64,000 nt of DNA from a cf. Phormidesmis sp. LEGE 11477. Its GTDB lineage: Bacteria; Cyanobacteriota; Cyanobacteriia; Phormidesmidales; Phormidesmidaceae. Shown here piece after piece: positions 18,364 to 29,377 of this stretch. Every line of letters starts with the position of its first letter. The first letter of the stretch is position 1. The notes below the pieces were generated by a model, which worked only from the letters and a program-made list of their open reading frames with translations, searched no databases and was not told where the DNA came from. Location of the stretch: contig NZ_JADEXO010000006.1 in NCBI RefSeq assembly GCF_015207105.1, positions 44,972 through 108,971 of the forward strand, in the 5' to 3' direction. Position numbers and translations under genes: made by a program.

Positions 18364-18921
18364 CTAAGGGGTCCACCCAGGATCGTTAGGAAGCGTCGAA
18401 GAACCCGAGCCCATTACGCGGTTTAGTCGCTCGGCCTGCTCTAGTATTCTGGCTGACCGCTCGGCACTCGTTTCAGTAGGCTGAGGAATAGTGGCCTGAG
18501 AAGGAGCGGCCTCATAGATGTTAACTGCATAGTTTCCCAGCATTGAACGGTCATAGCCGAGTACGGTAAAGACGAATTCACCACTCTGCGTTATGTTGAT
18601 GTCCAGCTTAGAGTTAGTCGTGTTGCTGTTAGCGTCGTCATTTTCAGCAAGGATATTGACTGTCTCGCCATCGTAAGTCGTCAACATAACGACCGGGTCA
18701 AAGTCTGAACTTTCTACAACAATGCTAATCGTCTCTCCGGCTTCGGCATAGAAAGGCCAGATATCGAAGTGACGTCCATCGTTCAATTTGTCATCGCTAT
18801 TTTCTAACCGACCTTGTCCGGTCAAAATCCCTTCGGCTGGTTTCACCAGATAGTTGATGTCAGCGCTGGCCGGAGCCGCTAACAACAGGGACGTTACTAA
18901 GACAACAGGGGCGAACTTCAT
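18364..18921 (-). CDS. Secreted PPC-type domain protein
   Basis: A 185-residue protein with a clear signal peptide (KFAPVVLVTSLLLAAPASA). The mature part follows the bacterial pre-peptidase C-terminal pattern: GQGRLENSDDKL, HFDIWPFYAEAGETISIVVES, DFDPVVMLTTYDGE, AENDDANSNTTNSKLDI, SGEFVFTVLGY and GNYAVNIYE. The domain is usually fused to proteases or exported on its own in cyanobacteria; ligand unknown. The C-terminal 45 residues look flexible. The 322-bp gap to gltB holds only the gltB terminator. Confidence 0.75.
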   Translation of the reverse strand: MKFAPVVLVTSLLLAAPASADINYLVKPAEGILTGQGRLENSDDKLNDGRHFDIWPFYAEAGETISIVVESSDFDPVVMLTTYDGETVNILAENDDANSNTTNSKLDINITQSGEFVFTVLGYDRSMLGNYAVNIYEAAPSQATIPQPTETSAERSARILEQAERLNRVMGSGSSTLPNDPGWTP

Positions 18922-19179
18922 CTCTTTCCTACCAAAACTTAGGGGCGTACGGCGATCGCAAGAATACAGGTGTCACTAGCACTAGATACACCCATGCGTT
19001 CGCTGACCACCTGCTCTCTAACATTGAGGGCTAAGCAAGGAGCTAATTTGTTATGAGCGTGTGGAGCAAAGTAGCAAACGCTGTGTACTTATTTCTGAAC
19101 GAAAGTCCGTAAATGATAGGTTTCTTCTCTAATCGCGTCAAGATGCTGTTAACACAAGCTTAAAACAGGTTCAAAGACC

Positions 19180-19215
19180 AAAAGCCTCACTCGAACAAAT
19201 ACGAGTGAGGCTTTT
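19180..19215 (-). terminator. Rho-independent terminator of gltB
   Basis: A perfect 13-14 bp stem (AAAGCCTCACTCG 19181-19193 with CGAGTGAGGCTTT 19202-19214), an 8-nt loop, and TTTT on the minus strand at the far end. It lies 30 bp after the gltB stop and could also work on the plus strand. Confidence 0.85.
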
Positions 19216-19244
19216 CGATTAGATCCTTTTCATTTAACTAGCTT

Positions 19245-22200
19245 CTAACTAACTGTCGTGCTCATCTTCTCTTGCTGTACTTCTGCTTCTAGGCTGTCTG
19301 CTTCAGAAGGTGGCACAACTTGCCAGAACTTAGATAGATAAGTCTTCCAGTCGGCCAAGATTCGCTTGGCTTTCTCACTGCCGGTTCGATCTGCGTGCGC
19401 TTCGATCAGTGACTTGAGCTGCTGCTCGCCCGCTTCGCTCCGCACTCGCTGCACCTGCACAATCTCAGGATTCACTCGCGTCTGGAAGTCACCAGATTCG
19501 TCTAGGAAGTAGCCGAGTCCCCCCGTCATCCCAGCACCAACGTTGCGACCAACGCCGCCAAGGACAACCACCACACCGCCAGTCATATATTCGCAGCAGT
19601 GATCGCCTGCCCCTTCTAATACCGCCACGCCTTTAGAGTTACGAACGGCAAATCGCTCGCCCGCAATTCCGTTGATGTACAGAGTGCCGCCGCTAGCGCC
19701 GTAGATGCAGGTATTGCCGACGATGACGTTTTCTTCTGCTTTGTAGGTAGCTTTCTCAAACGGTTTGATCACAATTTCGCCGCCGTTCATGCCTTTGCCG
19801 ACGTAGTCGTTGGCTTCACCCGTCAGGGTCATCGTCATCCCAGCGATGTTAAAAGCACCAAAGCTTTGACCGACGCTGCCGTTGAAGTTGAGGTTAAGAC
19901 TGCCTTTGAATCCGGTATTGCCATATTGCTTGGCGATCGCACCCGATACCCTAGCCCCGACCGCCCTGTCGGTATTGACCACATCCCAAGTCTTAGTTAC
20001 TGAGGTATGGTTCGCGATCGCACCAGCCACATCCGCATCCGCCAAAATCTGATCATCAAGCACATTACCGTTGCTATTCACATCGCCATGATCTAGCCAG
20101 GTGCGATTCTCCTGCGGAGAGGCTTCGCCAACGCCATTCACATCCGGTAGCTTCACCAGCGCCGATAGATCTAGCGCCTTCGTCTTCGCCAGCGACACAT
20201 CATCACGCGGCGTAAGCAGATCAGCACGTCCGACGATCTCGTCCAGCGAACGATAGCCCAGCTTAGCTAGCAAAGACCGCACTTCTTCAGCAATAAAGTA
20301 GAAGAAATTCACCACCTTACCCGGCGTGCCAGAAAAGCGCTTTCTCAACGCTTCCTGCTGAGTGGCTACCCCGACCGGGCATTGGTTCGTATGACAAACG
20401 CGGGCCATAATGCAGCCCTCGGCAATCATCGCGATTGAGCCAAAGCCGTATTCCTCTGCGCCCATTAGCGCCCCCATGATCACGTCCCAACCCGTTTTTA
20501 GACCACCATCGACGCGCAGCAGAACGCGATCGCGCAGTCCATTTTGCATCAGAGACCGATGCACCTCAGTCAGTCCTAGCTCCCACGGCATTCCCGCATG
20601 CTTGATCGAGCTCAGCGGCGACGCCCCTGTACCACCGTCATGGCCAGAGATCTGAATCACATCGGCATTTGCCTTAGCCACGCCCGCTGCAATCGTACCG
20701 ATACCCACTTCTGCAACCAGCTTGACCGAAACGCCTGCATTTGGATTGATCTGGTGCAGATCGAAAATTAGCTGAGCGAGATCCTCAATCGAATAGATAT
20801 CGTGATGGGGTGGTGGAGAAATCAGCGTCACACCCGGCTTTGACTTCCGCAATGAGGCAATATATTCACTCACTTTCTTACCCGGAAGCTGACCACCTTC
20901 ACCCGGCTTTGCGCCTTGAGCCATCTTAATTTCGATTTGCCTAGCGCTCATCAGATACTCAGGCGTCACGCCAAAGCGACCAGAAGCCACCTGCTTGATA
21001 GCAGAAGAGGCCGTATCGCCATTCTCTAATCCTTTGAGATGAGGCAGCGTATCAGAAAAGCCCTCGCCATCGACATCGTCTAAAACCTTGAATCGGACCG
21101 CGTCTTCGCCGCCTTCGCCCGAGTTCGACTTACCGCCGATTCTGTTCATGGCAATGCCCAGCGTCTCGTGCGCTTCACGAGACAATGAGCCCAGCGACAT
21201 GCCGCCAGTGCAGAAGCGCTGCATGATCGATTCGACGGGTTCTACTTCGTCCAGAGCAATTGAGTCGCGATCGCTATCAAAATCCAACAGATCGCGCAGT
21301 GCCGCAATCGGTCTACCCTTTAGCTGTTCGCGATAGATCTCGTAGTGGTCATACTGCTTGGTCTCTACCGCCTTATGCAACAGCTTCGTCATCGCCGGGT
21401 TGTTCATGTGGTATTCACCCGATGGCCGCGACTGGATAAAGCCCATGTTCTCCAAGCGTTTGCGCGTCAGCTCAGGAAACGCCTTCTCATGAAAAGACAT
21501 TGTCTCTTGGGCAAGCTCTTCAATACTCAATCCCCCTAGACGAGACACACTGCCTCTAAAGGCTAAGTCCTTCAAGTTTGCGCCAATACCAACTGCCTCA
21601 AAGATCTGAGCGCCGCGATAGCTGCTCAGCAGAGAAATTCCCATCTTTGAAAGAATTTTTAGCAGGCCATTATCTATTGCCTTGCGATAGTTTGCCTGTG
21701 CGCCGTTGAGCGTCGAAACGGGCAGCTTGCCGCTTTCCATTTGCTTTTGCGTCTTCTTATCGGCCCACCAGTGACGAACGCTTTCCAACGCCAGATAGGG
21801 GCAGATTGCGGTGGCACCATAGCCCAGCAGGCAGGCAAAGTGGTGCGTGCTCCAGCATTGGGCAGTGTCTACGATCAAAGAGGTTCTCATCCGCAGACCG
21901 CTAGCAATTAGGGAATGATGCACCGCGCCTACTGCGACTAAAGGCGGAATGTAGGTCTGTTCGGGGGAGAGAGTGGTTTCGCTTTTGTTGCCTTCAGGGC
22001 TATTACCTTGAGGGGTGTTAATAGGACTGGTGCGATCGCTCAAAATTAGCACCTGAGCGCCCGCTTTCACTGCCGCAGCCGCCCGATCGCATAGCGCTTT
22101 CACCGCCGATTCTAGACCGGTCGGCCCGCCTTCAATGTTGTACAGCGTCGAGAGCGTACTCACCTCGAAGCCCGACTCTTCAATCACCGTCAGCTCAGGG

Positions 22201-23960
22201 GCATTGATCACTGGCGACTCTAGTTTCAAAATATTGGCCAGCTCAGGATGCTCCTCCAGTAGGTTGCCTTGAGCACCCAGCTGAGTTGTCAAAGACATCA
22301 CCAAACGTTCGCGCAAGGGGTCAATCGGCGGATTGGTCACCTGGGCAAACCGCTGCTTGAAATAGTCGTACAGCAAATGAGGCTTGTCGGAGAGCACCGC
22401 TAGCGGCGTGTCATTACCCATACAGAAGGTAGGCTCTTTGGCCTGAGCTGCCATGTCCTGGATAATCATGTCCACATCTTCAGCGGTGTAGCCAAAGGCG
22501 GTCTGCTGAGTCAGCAGCGTCTGCGTGTCCAAACGAGTCTCTTCGCTAAATAGCTGAGGCGCAATCTCTTGACGCCGCTCCGCTAGCCACTGACCATACG
22601 GCTGAGCCTGGGCAATCCGCTGCTTGATCTCCCAGTTGTGCAGAATCTCATGGCCTTCTTCAAAGTTTACAGCCAGCATCTGACCGGGGCCGAGTCTACC
22701 TTTTTCGACAATATCTTCCACAGGCAGATCCACCACGCCCGCTTCCGACGAGACCACTACATAGCCATTCTTCGTGACAACATATCGAGCGGGTCTTAGT
22801 CCGTTCCTATCTAGGGTTGCCCCGATTTGTTTGCCATCACAAAAAACGATCAGCGCCGGGCCATCCCAAGGTTCTTGAATGCTGCTGTAATACTCGTAGT
22901 AGTCAACAATCTCTGGATAGTTAGCTAGCTCGGGTTGGTTCTGATAGGCCTCTGGCACCAAAATCGTCAGTGCCTGAGCAGGCCCTCGCCCAGATCTGAC
23001 CAGCAGCTCCATGGCGTTATCTAGGTTCGCAGAATCGCTATTTTCTGCATTCACCACCGGCTTAAGCAGCTCTAGATCCTCTCCCCAGATAGGATGAGAA
23101 AGCTCTGCCTGCCTAGCCGTCATCCAGTTGATATTGCCGATTAGCGTATTGATTTCACCGTTGTGACCTAGCAGCCTCATCGGATGAGCCAACGGCCACT
23201 TAGGCAGGGTATTAGTGCTGAACCTTCTGTGGTAAACCGCAAAAGCACTCTCATAGCCCGGATTTTGCAGGTCTTTGTAAAACTGGCCTAGCACTTCAGA
23301 GCGCACCATGCCCTTATAAACGATCGTGCGCGTAGAGATAGAACAGACGTAGGCTTCTAAAAGAGATTGGGCGTCCGCTTCGCTTCTGTCTTTTGCCAGC
23401 TGAACAATTGCTTTTTCAAATCGCCGCCGGACTAGAAAGAGCGATCGCTCTAGATCATCCCACTGCTGGTCGCTAGCGGTCATCACCGCCTGGGCGATCC
23501 TTGGCTGAAATTCCTTTGCCAGTGGCCCTAGCGTCTCTGGTTCAACTGGGACTTCTCGCCAGCCTACAAAGGTGAGACCAGTCGCTTCAACCGCCTTTTG
23601 AAACTGCGATCGCGTCTCTTTCTCCGCTGTGGCCTCTTGCGGCAAAAACACCATCGCCACCCCAGTGTTTCCAGGCACCAAAGACTCTAGTCCGCTCTCT
23701 TTTGTCCAATCTTGAAACAAACGCCAGGGAATTGCCGTCATCACGCCCGCGCCGTCACCAGAATACTTATCGGCGCAGCAACCACCTCGGTGCTCCATGC
23801 AGGTTAGAGCGCTCAGCGTATCTTTGATCAATTGATGGCTAGCCTTTCCCTGCTGATCGGCGATAAAGCCCACTCCACAAGCATCTCGCTCTTCTACAAG
23901 CCAGCTCGGTCCCAAGGGCTCCAATACATCGGTCTGAAAAGTGGTCGGATTGAGAATCAC
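19245..23960 (-). CDS. gltB: Ferredoxin-dependent glutamate synthase (Fd-GOGAT)
   Basis: A 1571-residue enzyme that converts glutamine plus 2-oxoglutarate into two glutamates; called glsF or gltS in some cyanobacteria. The N-terminal amidotransferase nucleophile is Cys28 in ERDACGVGF, exposed after propeptide removal, followed by [11 protein letters not shown], which matches the ferredoxin rather than the NADH form. The FMN domain contains the 3Fe-4S motif [12 protein letters not shown] (C-x5-C-x4-C, near residues 1180-1192). The C-terminal GGEIVIKP...[22 protein letters not shown] region is the GXG beta-helix. Odd: residues 1276-1286 ([11 protein letters not shown]) are encoded by a dispersed repeat at 20103-20134. 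No small subunit is nearby, as expected for this type. Confidence 0.95.
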   Translation of the reverse strand: MILNPTTFQTDVLEPLGPSWLVEERDACGVGFIADQQGKASHQLIKDTLSALTCMEHRGGCCADKYSGDGAGVMTAIPWRLFQDWTKESGLESLVPGNTGVAMVFLPQEATAEKETRSQFQKAVEATGLTFVGWREVPVEPETLGPLAKEFQPRIAQAVMTASDQQWDDLERSLFLVRRRFEKAIVQLAKDRSEADAQSLLEAYVCSISTRTIVYKGMVRSEVLGQFYKDLQNPGYESAFAVYHRRFSTNTLPKWPLAHPMRLLGHNGEINTLIGNINWMTARQAELSHPIWGEDLELLKPVVNAENSDSANLDNAMELLVRSGRGPAQALTILVPEAYQNQPELANYPEIVDYYEYYSSIQEPWDGPALIVFCDGKQIGATLDRNGLRPARYVVTKNGYVVVSSEAGVVDLPVEDIVEKGRLGPGQMLAVNFEEGHEILHNWEIKQRIAQAQPYGQWLAERRQEIAPQLFSEETRLDTQTLLTQQTAFGYTAEDVDMIIQDMAAQAKEPTFCMGNDTPLAVLSDKPHLLYDYFKQRFAQVTNPPIDPLRERLVMSLTTQLGAQGNLLEEHPELANILKLESPVINAPELTVIEESGFEVSTLSTLYNIEGGPTGLESAVKALCDRAAAAVKAGAQVLILSDRTSPINTPQGNSPEGNKSETTLSPEQTYIPPLVAVGAVHHSLIASGLRMRTSLIVDTAQCWSTHHFACLLGYGATAICPYLALESVRHWWADKKTQKQMESGKLPVSTLNGAQANYRKAIDNGLLKILSKMGISLLSSYRGAQIFEAVGIGANLKDLAFRGSVSRLGGLSIEELAQETMSFHEKAFPELTRKRLENMGFIQSRPSGEYHMNNPAMTKLLHKAVETKQYDHYEIYREQLKGRPIAALRDLLDFDSDRDSIALDEVEPVESIMQRFCTGGMSLGSLSREAHETLGIAMNRIGGKSNSGEGGEDAVRFKVLDDVDGEGFSDTLPHLKGLENGDTASSAIKQVASGRFGVTPEYLMSARQIEIKMAQGAKPGEGGQLPGKKVSEYIASLRKSKPGVTLISPPPHHDIYSIEDLAQLIFDLHQINPNAGVSVKLVAEVGIGTIAAGVAKANADVIQISGHDGGTGASPLSSIKHAGMPWELGLTEVHRSLMQNGLRDRVLLRVDGGLKTGWDVIMGALMGAEEYGFGSIAMIAEGCIMARVCHTNQCPVGVATQQEALRKRFSGTPGKVVNFFYFIAEEVRSLLAKLGYRSLDEIVGRADLLTPRDDVSLAKTKALDLSALVKLPDVNGVGEASPQENRTWLDHGDVNSNGNVLDDQILADADVAGAIANHTSVTKTWDVVNTDRAVGARVSGAIAKQYGNTGFKGSLNLNFNGSVGQSFGAFNIAGMTMTLTGEANDYVGKGMNGGEIVIKPFEKATYKAEENVIVGNTCIYGASGGTLYINGIAGERFAVRNSKGVAVLEGAGDHCCEYMTGGVVVVLGGVGRNVGAGMTGGLGYFLDESGDFQTRVNPEIVQVQRVRSEAGEQQLKSLIEAHADRTGSEKAKRILADWKTYLSKFWQVVPPSEADSLEAEVQQEKMSTTVS
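20103..20134 (-). repeat. Small dispersed repeat, copy inside gltB
   Basis: On the minus strand GCGTTGGCGAAGCCTCTCCG is followed by CAGGAGAATCGC. It matches the copy at 58067-58099 except for one or two loop bases. It has the imperfect palindromic ends (GCGAAG...CGC) of small mobile repeats known in cyanobacteria. It is read in frame as [11 protein letters not shown] in the linker just before [13 protein letters not shown]. Confidence 0.85.
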
Positions 23961-24268
23961 GCGCGTACTACCTGCTGATGAAATAAAGAACGGATGAAAG
24001 GAAGAAGGATTAAAAAGGACAGGGTTAGAAAAACCAGAGAAGAAACGAACTAGCCCGCCTGCCGCTTACCGACACGGGAGTAAGCTGCTCTAGCTAACTG
24101 CTATCTGCTTTCAAAGCAAAGCCTCTAGGCTAACTTTGGCAATGCTAAGAAGAGCCTCTTTTCGGATTATATAGAAACATTAAGCGATAGTGAAGTTCAC
24201 AGGTAACTCTTTTGTCTGCAAAAATTATCTGTGTAATCGCGCCGCAGCTATCTATCTGTCTATTGGGT

Positions 24269-24312
24269 AGGTAGGACGTACTGTCTATATAGGTAGGACG
24301 TACTGTCTATAT
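24269..24312. repeat. 22-bp tandem duplication upstream of gltB
   Basis: AGGTAGGACGTACTGTCTAT plus AT occurs twice in exact head-to-tail copies (24269-24290, 24291-24312), with a degenerate third copy following (AGGATAGGTAGATAGGAC). It lies in the 674-bp divergent region between gltB and the NAGPA gene. The rest of that region shows no gene; an exact NtcA site (GTA-N8-TAC) was not found. Confidence 0.7.
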
Positions 24313-24634
24313 AGGATAGGTAGATAGGACATACCGAATCGACAGAATCTATCTAGCCAGTCTAGACACTGGCAAACCGAGTTCGCTAGCTGAGCGGTCA
24401 CCTGGCTAGACTCGGGTAAGTATTTTTGACGAATTACTACTAGGAAATTGGGAAATTGGGAAATATCAACCAATGTTCAAGTAACTTTTTTGAAAAGTTT
24501 CTCCCCCGTAGACTCCGTTTTAGGTAACCCTGAAGAACAGCCCTAGACGCGATCGCTCACAATCGCACATTAGTCTTAGTTCCTGGTTTGATAAACACAC
24601 TACGAAAGATCGCAAGCGATCACCTATTGAGCTG

Positions 24635-26590
24635 ATGCACCCAAAGCCATCTAAATCCAACGCTACCCACCAGCTATCGACCGATTTGTCACCTAGCGGT
24701 AGGTTGCCGATCAAACGAGTAGTCTCATTTGGGTTTTTGACGGTAATGGGATGGGCCGTCGTTACTTCTTTTGGGGTTGATTTACCGCGCTCACTGACTT
24801 CTCTGTCCAATTTTCTCGTAGCAAGGACCAACGGACCAGAAGCGGCTGAAGCAGGGACTCATTCGTCTCATCTCACGCCCTTTCAATCCTTTAAGCTGCC
24901 GTCATTTCGCCCAGCAGCTAAAGCTAATACCGCCAGCAGACTATCGGGCAACCGAATCAGAGTAAACGGTCATACGCTAACTGGCTTCTGGCAGCAAAAA
25001 GACGGTCGCATCGGGATCTCTAGCCAGGCGATGGCCAGCCTCGTTGGGGTAGAGCTGATGAGCACTACGGTGGAATCGCAGCAGCCGGTTCGCTGGTTTC
25101 CCACCACGCAAGATAGCGTCATTAATCTACCTGCCTGGTGGGACGCGACCGATCGCTATTTAGACATCACCGATCTGGCCGTAGCGAGTGGTTGGACTCA
25201 GCAGATAGCGGGCAACACCCTGCAGCTAGCCATGCCGCAGAGCCAGACTACAGGCATCCGACAAGGAAAACAGACCTGGGGCGATCGCATCGTTGTCGAT
25301 CTCTCCGGTCCTGCCACTTGGCGCATGGACTCCTCTAGTGGCTACACCATCACCGTTACAGGTAATATCTCTCAGGACTTGGTTAGCGCCTTCAAAGCGA
25401 AACCTGGCAATCTACTTACCCAGCTCGATGTCGCGCCGCTTAACGGCCAAACTATTCTCAAAATCAAAACCAAAGGTGGCGCGTCTCCTCAGATTTGGAC
25501 GACGGGCAATCCCGCTAGGATCGTGATTGATATTCGCCGCGATCCTATGGTGGAGCGCGATGTTGCTTGGGCACCGGGTCTACGCTGGCGACAGCAGTAC
25601 GTCAACGTCAACCAGCATCGCTTTCCGGTGTACATGTTTATCGCTCGCCCTAGTTCCGGTGCCCTCACGCTTAGGCCAATTCACGCGGCGGACAACACAG
25701 CTATTGGGATCGAACCAATTTTATCAACTGCACAGCGGACGCGGGCAATCGGCGCGGTCAATGCTGGCTTTTTCAACCGCAATAACCAGCTACCGCTAGG
25801 GGCAGTCCGCAGCGCCGGGCAGTGGATATCTGGGCCTATTCTAGGCAGAGGTGCAATGGCCTGGAATGATAGCGGTGAGCTAGTGATGGATCGATTTACG
25901 CTGTCTGAGTCTGTGACGACAGGCGTGGGGGAAGCTTTCCCTATCTTGGCTGTCAACAGCGGCTATGTAAAAGCGGGTATTGGCCGATATACAGAAGGGT
26001 GGGGCTCGACCTATACGCCGATTGTAGATAACGAGATCATCGTCACCGTTCAGAATCACGAAGTCGTCGCTCAACAGAGCATGGGAAAGGCCGGATCGAG
26101 CAGCGTGCCTATTCCTAGAGACGGTGGCTATCTATTAGCCCTGAGAAGCTACCGGACCGCTGGGCAAAGCTTCCAGCCGGGTACGCCCGTTTTACTCAGT
26201 AGCCAAAGTCAGCCTGCTGTTTTTGAGCAGTATCCCAACATCATCGGCGGTGGGCCTTTGTTAGTACGCGATCGCAACATTGTTCTCAACCCGCAGCTTG
26301 AAGGCTTCAGCACCAACTTTATACAAGGGGCCGCGCCGCGCACTGCCGTTGGCAAAACCGCAGATGGCACCTGGATCATCGCCACTATGCACGATCGAGT
26401 AGGCGGCAGAGGTCCTACTCTCACCGAGACAGCCTACATCATGAAGCAACTCGGGGCAGTCGACGCCCTCAATCTAGACGGTGGTAGTTCATCTAGCCTA
26501 TATCTAGGCGGGCAGCTCCTCAACCGACATCCCCGCACTGCAGCAAGAGTCAACAACGGCATCGGTCTATTCGTCTCAGGGGAAAACTAA
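24635..26590 (+). CDS. Exported phosphodiester glycosidase (NAGPA) family protein
   Basis: A 651-residue protein. An N-terminal membrane/signal helix (about residues 28-50) precedes a region resembling an AMIN-like beta domain (WGDRIVVDLSGPATW ... GNPARIVIDIRRD, about 205-310). The C-terminal half carries the NAGPA/DUF2233 fold: AVNAGFFNRNNQLPLGAV, IIGGGPLLVRD, APRTAVGKTADGTWI, and the hallmark DALNLDGGSSSSLYLGG near the end. Family members cleave or bind phosphodiester-linked sugars, and AMIN domains bind envelope glycans, so a periplasmic role in glycan turnover is an inference. Divergent from gltB. Confidence 0.82.
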   Translation: MHPKPSKSNATHQLSTDLSPSGRLPIKRVVSFGFLTVMGWAVVTSFGVDLPRSLTSLSNFLVARTNGPEAAEAGTHSSHLTPFQSFKLPSFRPAAKANTASRLSGNRIRVNGHTLTGFWQQKDGRIGISSQAMASLVGVELMSTTVESQQPVRWFPTTQDSVINLPAWWDATDRYLDITDLAVASGWTQQIAGNTLQLAMPQSQTTGIRQGKQTWGDRIVVDLSGPATWRMDSSSGYTITVTGNISQDLVSAFKAKPGNLLTQLDVAPLNGQTILKIKTKGGASPQIWTTGNPARIVIDIRRDPMVERDVAWAPGLRWRQQYVNVNQHRFPVYMFIARPSSGALTLRPIHAADNTAIGIEPILSTAQRTRAIGAVNAGFFNRNNQLPLGAVRSAGQWISGPILGRGAMAWNDSGELVMDRFTLSESVTTGVGEAFPILAVNSGYVKAGIGRYTEGWGSTYTPIVDNEIIVTVQNHEVVAQQSMGKAGSSSVPIPRDGGYLLALRSYRTAGQSFQPGTPVLLSSQSQPAVFEQYPNIIGGGPLLVRDRNIVLNPQLEGFSTNFIQGAAPRTAVGKTADGTWIIATMHDRVGGRGPTLTETAYIMKQLGAVDALNLDGGSSSSLYLGGQLLNRHPRTAARVNNGIGLFVSGEN

Positions 26591-26887
26591 TCAAGTTGAT
26601 AGGCTAGCGCACGACTCATCGATTCGAGATCGGTTAGCCTCAGCCTACAAGTGAACTTCAATATCAGTTGATAAGGATAAAGACTTGATAGAGAAGCGCT
26701 AGTTGTGCCCTTTGTCACTTTACGAACCAGGGGAGGGCATTGCTAGAATCAACCGAAAGCCATAAGACCTTGCATGATGGCTTGCTATGTGCTTCCTTCG
26801 GTCACGAATACGCAGGTCATAGATGTTTATTCATGAACATCTTGTTTACAGAAATTACGTTCATACAGCAATCAGGAGACTGACAAT

Positions 26888-27301
26888 ATGGTGCATGTTC
26901 AAGAGATTCCACAAGTAGACAACTCTTCAGAAGCGAATGGTTTTGAAGGCGTCGCCGCTACCGAGCTGCGGCCATGGGGCTCCTTTACCGTGCTAGAAGA
27001 AGCGAGCGGATACAAAATCAAGCGCATCGAGGTTAAGCCTGGTCACCGTCTGAGCTTACAGATGCACCACCACCGCAGCGAGCATTGGATTGTCGTCTCT
27101 GGGACTGCCAAAGTCACCTGCGGCGAGAAAGAAACGATGCTTTCTACTAACCAATCTACTTACGTACCCGCTTGCACCACGCACAGGCTCGAAAACTCAG
27201 GTGTCATTCCTCTTATCTTGATCGAAGTTCAAAACGGTGAGTATCTAGGCGAAGACGATATCACTCGCTACGAAGACGACTATGCTCGTCAGAAGAAATA
27301 G
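26888..27301 (+). CDS. Cupin, mannose-6-phosphate isomerase type II-like
   Basis: A 137-residue stand-alone cupin corresponding to the C-terminal isomerase domain of ManC/GMP-PMI enzymes: RPWGSFTVLEEASGYKIKRI, KPGHRLSLQMHHHRSEHW with the metal-binding His cluster and Glu, GTAKVTCGEK, and a second cupin motif YVPACTTHRLEN. It likely interconverts mannose-6-P and fructose-6-P for GDP-mannose synthesis. AGGAG lies seven bases before the ATG. The preceding 297 bp show nothing recognisable. Confidence 0.85.
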   Translation: MVHVQEIPQVDNSSEANGFEGVAATELRPWGSFTVLEEASGYKIKRIEVKPGHRLSLQMHHHRSEHWIVVSGTAKVTCGEKETMLSTNQSTYVPACTTHRLENSGVIPLILIEVQNGEYLGEDDITRYEDDYARQKK

Positions 27302-27401
27302 AGATAATAGAAAGAGTTAGGAGTTGTACAGGCTCTGCTAAAAGTTTCTGCAAGCTAGTCCCTCAAAACTCAGTCTCGCATTTATCCTTCGTCAATCCCT
27401 C

Positions 27402-27434
27402 AAAGTAGGAAACCAATAGGCTTCCTACTTTTTT
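27402..27434 (+). terminator. Rho-independent terminator
   Basis: AAAGTAGGAA (27402-27411) pairs with TTCCTACTTT (27422-27431), with CC/GG extending the stem inside, and a six-T run (27429-27434). It lies about 100 bp after the cupin gene and ahead of the IscA-like gene. Confidence 0.8.
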
Positions 27435-27532
27435 GCTGTGCTTTCTTCGGTGACTCGCTGGCGCTAATCAGACACACCGATCGTACAATTGCGATACAGA
27501 TCCCCATCATCGCTGCCACAAGCCCAAGCCAC

Positions 27533-27862
27533 ATGATTCAGCTCACGACCGCAGCCCGTCAAGAAATAGACCGATTGCGTCGCAGACAGAAGCAGCCCGA
27601 CGCAATTTGCAGACTAAATTTGCAACCTAGTAGCTGCGCCGAATGGGCCTATGCACTAAGTTTGGAGCCGGCATTGGGAGGAGCAGAAGATCAGATTTAT
27701 GAGTTTGATGGCATTCAGCTAGTGGTAGAACGCAGTCTCTTGGCTCGTATTCAAGGACTCAAAATCGACTTCGCTGAAGATTTAACTGGCGGCGCATTTC
27801 GCTTTAATAATCCTCTTGCCACTGAAAGCTGCCGCTGTGGCGCTGCTTTCGCAACCCGATAG
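27533..27862 (+). CDS. HesB/IscA-family iron-sulfur assembly protein
   Basis: A 109-residue A-type carrier. It starts with IQLTTAARQEI and has the three Cys of the family: Cys35 and the terminal pair Cys100 and Cys102 (ESCRCGAAF), which bind Fe or an Fe-S cluster for transfer to apoproteins. The usual CGC reads CRC here, a divergence seen in cyanobacterial paralogues. It lies alone between a terminator and the str operon promoter. Whether it is IscA- or SufA-like cannot be decided. Confidence 0.8.
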   Translation: MIQLTTAARQEIDRLRRRQKQPDAICRLNLQPSSCAEWAYALSLEPALGGAEDQIYEFDGIQLVVERSLLARIQGLKIDFAEDLTGGAFRFNNPLATESCRCGAAFATR

Positions 27863-27962
27863 GCGCTTGCTCAACTTTGGCTCCAATCGGCCTAATCCAA
27901 ATCGACATAGAATATAGTCATAGAAATATCGATATAAAATCAGGTAGAATAATAGGCCCTGA

Positions 27963-27992
27963 TTGACAAGGTGAAAATTTCCTTGATACTAT
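27963..27992 (+). promoter_or_regulatory. Sigma70-type promoter of the str operon
   Basis: TTGACA (27963-27968), an 18-bp spacer and TACTAT (27987-27992) lie about 45 bp before rpsL. The -35 box is a perfect consensus and the -10 a fair one. Confidence 0.6.
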
Positions 27993-28037
27993 CGGGCTCT
28001 ATGAAAACTTTTTTGCGGAGTTACAATCCCCCGCCTT

Positions 28038-28412
28038 ATGCCTACGATCCAGCAGCTCATTCGCACTGAGCGTTCAAAAGCAACCAAAAAAACCAAATCT
28101 CCTGCGCTAAAGAGTTGCCCTCAGCGTCGTGGTGTTTGTACTCGCGTGTATACAACCACGCCCAAGAAGCCCAACTCAGCTTTGAGAAAAGTTGCAAGGG
28201 TCCGTCTGACATCTGGCTTTGAGGTGACGGCCTATATTCCAGGTATCGGTCACAACCTTCAAGAGCATTCTGTAGTGATGATTCGCGGTGGTCGTGTCAA
28301 GGATCTTCCTGGCGTTCGCTATCACATTATTCGCGGCACTTTGGACACAGCAGGTGTTAAAGATCGTCGCCAGAGTCGGTCTAAATATGGCGCTAAGAAG
28401 CCAAAAGGATAA
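28038..28412 (+). CDS. rpsL: 30S ribosomal protein S12
   Basis: A 124-residue protein at the decoding centre of the 30S subunit. It contains the diagnostic [15 protein letters not shown] loop (site of streptomycin-resistance mutations) and [15 protein letters not shown]. First gene of the str operon. Full length, no anomaly. Confidence 0.98.
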   Translation: MPTIQQLIRTERSKATKKTKSPALKSCPQRRGVCTRVYTTTPKKPNSALRKVARVRLTSGFEVTAYIPGIGHNLQEHSVVMIRGGRVKDLPGVRYHIIRGTLDTAGVKDRRQSRSKYGAKKPKG

Positions 28413-28613
28413 GCTTTCATTTTGATAGAGTGTCTTCCTATTCATCGTGGGCCTCTCAGGTGTACCAAGCTCAGTCATGCTGAGGCTAGCTTGCGTCAAC
28501 CTCTGATAGGTTCGTTGCGTTCCACATTAGGTAGATTGGCTCTCACTCACGCTTAGCTAATACTGACAATCGCAAACATTCACTACTCTTCCACTAGCTA
28601 GGGTCAACACCTC

Positions 28614-29084
28614 ATGTCTCGTCGTTCAGCAGCTCAAAAACGCACCGTCCCGCCTGATTCTGTTTACAACAGCCGTCTTGTTAGTATGATGTCTCGTCGA
28701 ATCATGCTTAGCGGTAAGAAGTCTGTCGCTAATAAAATTCTGTATGGGGCCTTTAAAATTATTGAAGAGCGTACCGGAAGCGACCCCCTAGAAACATTTG
28801 AGCAGGCAGTTCGCAATACGACGCCGCTAGTAGAAGTCAAGGCTCGCCGGGTAGGTGGTGCGACCTATCAGGTACCGATGGAAGTTCGTTCAGAGCGGGG
28901 AACCGCGCTTTCTTTGCGTTGGATCACTCAGTTCTCGCGATCGCGCGGTGGTCGGACAATGGCGATGAAGCTGGCCAATGAGCTGATCGACGCTGCCAAT
29001 GAGACAGGCGGCGCAGTTCGTAAACGCGAGGAGACTCATCGGATGGCGGAAGCAAACAAAGCATTTGCTCACTACCGCTACTAG
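28614..29084 (+). CDS. rpsG: 30S ribosomal protein S7
   Basis: A 156-residue protein that nucleates the 30S head and binds the 16S 3' domain. It starts [10 protein letters not shown] and contains [28 protein letters not shown] helices, the VGGATYQVP hairpin and a C-terminal [15 protein letters not shown]. Second gene of the str operon, 201 bp after rpsL, and followed by a 293-bp spacer with no gene but repeated GCTACGCTCTG motifs. Confidence 0.98.
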   Translation: MSRRSAAQKRTVPPDSVYNSRLVSMMSRRIMLSGKKSVANKILYGAFKIIEERTGSDPLETFEQAVRNTTPLVEVKARRVGGATYQVPMEVRSERGTALSLRWITQFSRSRGGRTMAMKLANELIDAANETGGAVRKREETHRMAEANKAFAHYRY

Positions 29085-29377
29085 ATTCTTGCCTAGCGTT
29101 GAATTTACGTTTGCTAGCTGTGCTTTGGTTCATTAGCTAGGCTTCGGCTCATTTTGGCTACGCTCTGTTCACTACTCTATTCATTATCAGCTACGCTCTG
29201 CAGGTCGAGCGGGCATAGCTACAGACGGCTGCTGATAAGCATTTTGCTGTTCTATAATTATCTAGCTACGGGTTTAGCTATGGATTTAGCTACGAGTAGG
29301 CTGCTGTTTCGTGTATCTACAGCGAGTATTTACGGCTATTCATAGTAATTCATAGCAGACTGATTCGGAGGTTTGGT

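Noticed and set aside
24285..24473. 62-codon ORF upstream of gltB
   Set aside because: Lies partly in the 22-bp tandem repeats and has no RBS or family resemblance.
23961..24634. NtcA-binding site for gltB
   Set aside because: No exact GTA-N8-TAC was found; the repeats give only GTA-N8-TGT.
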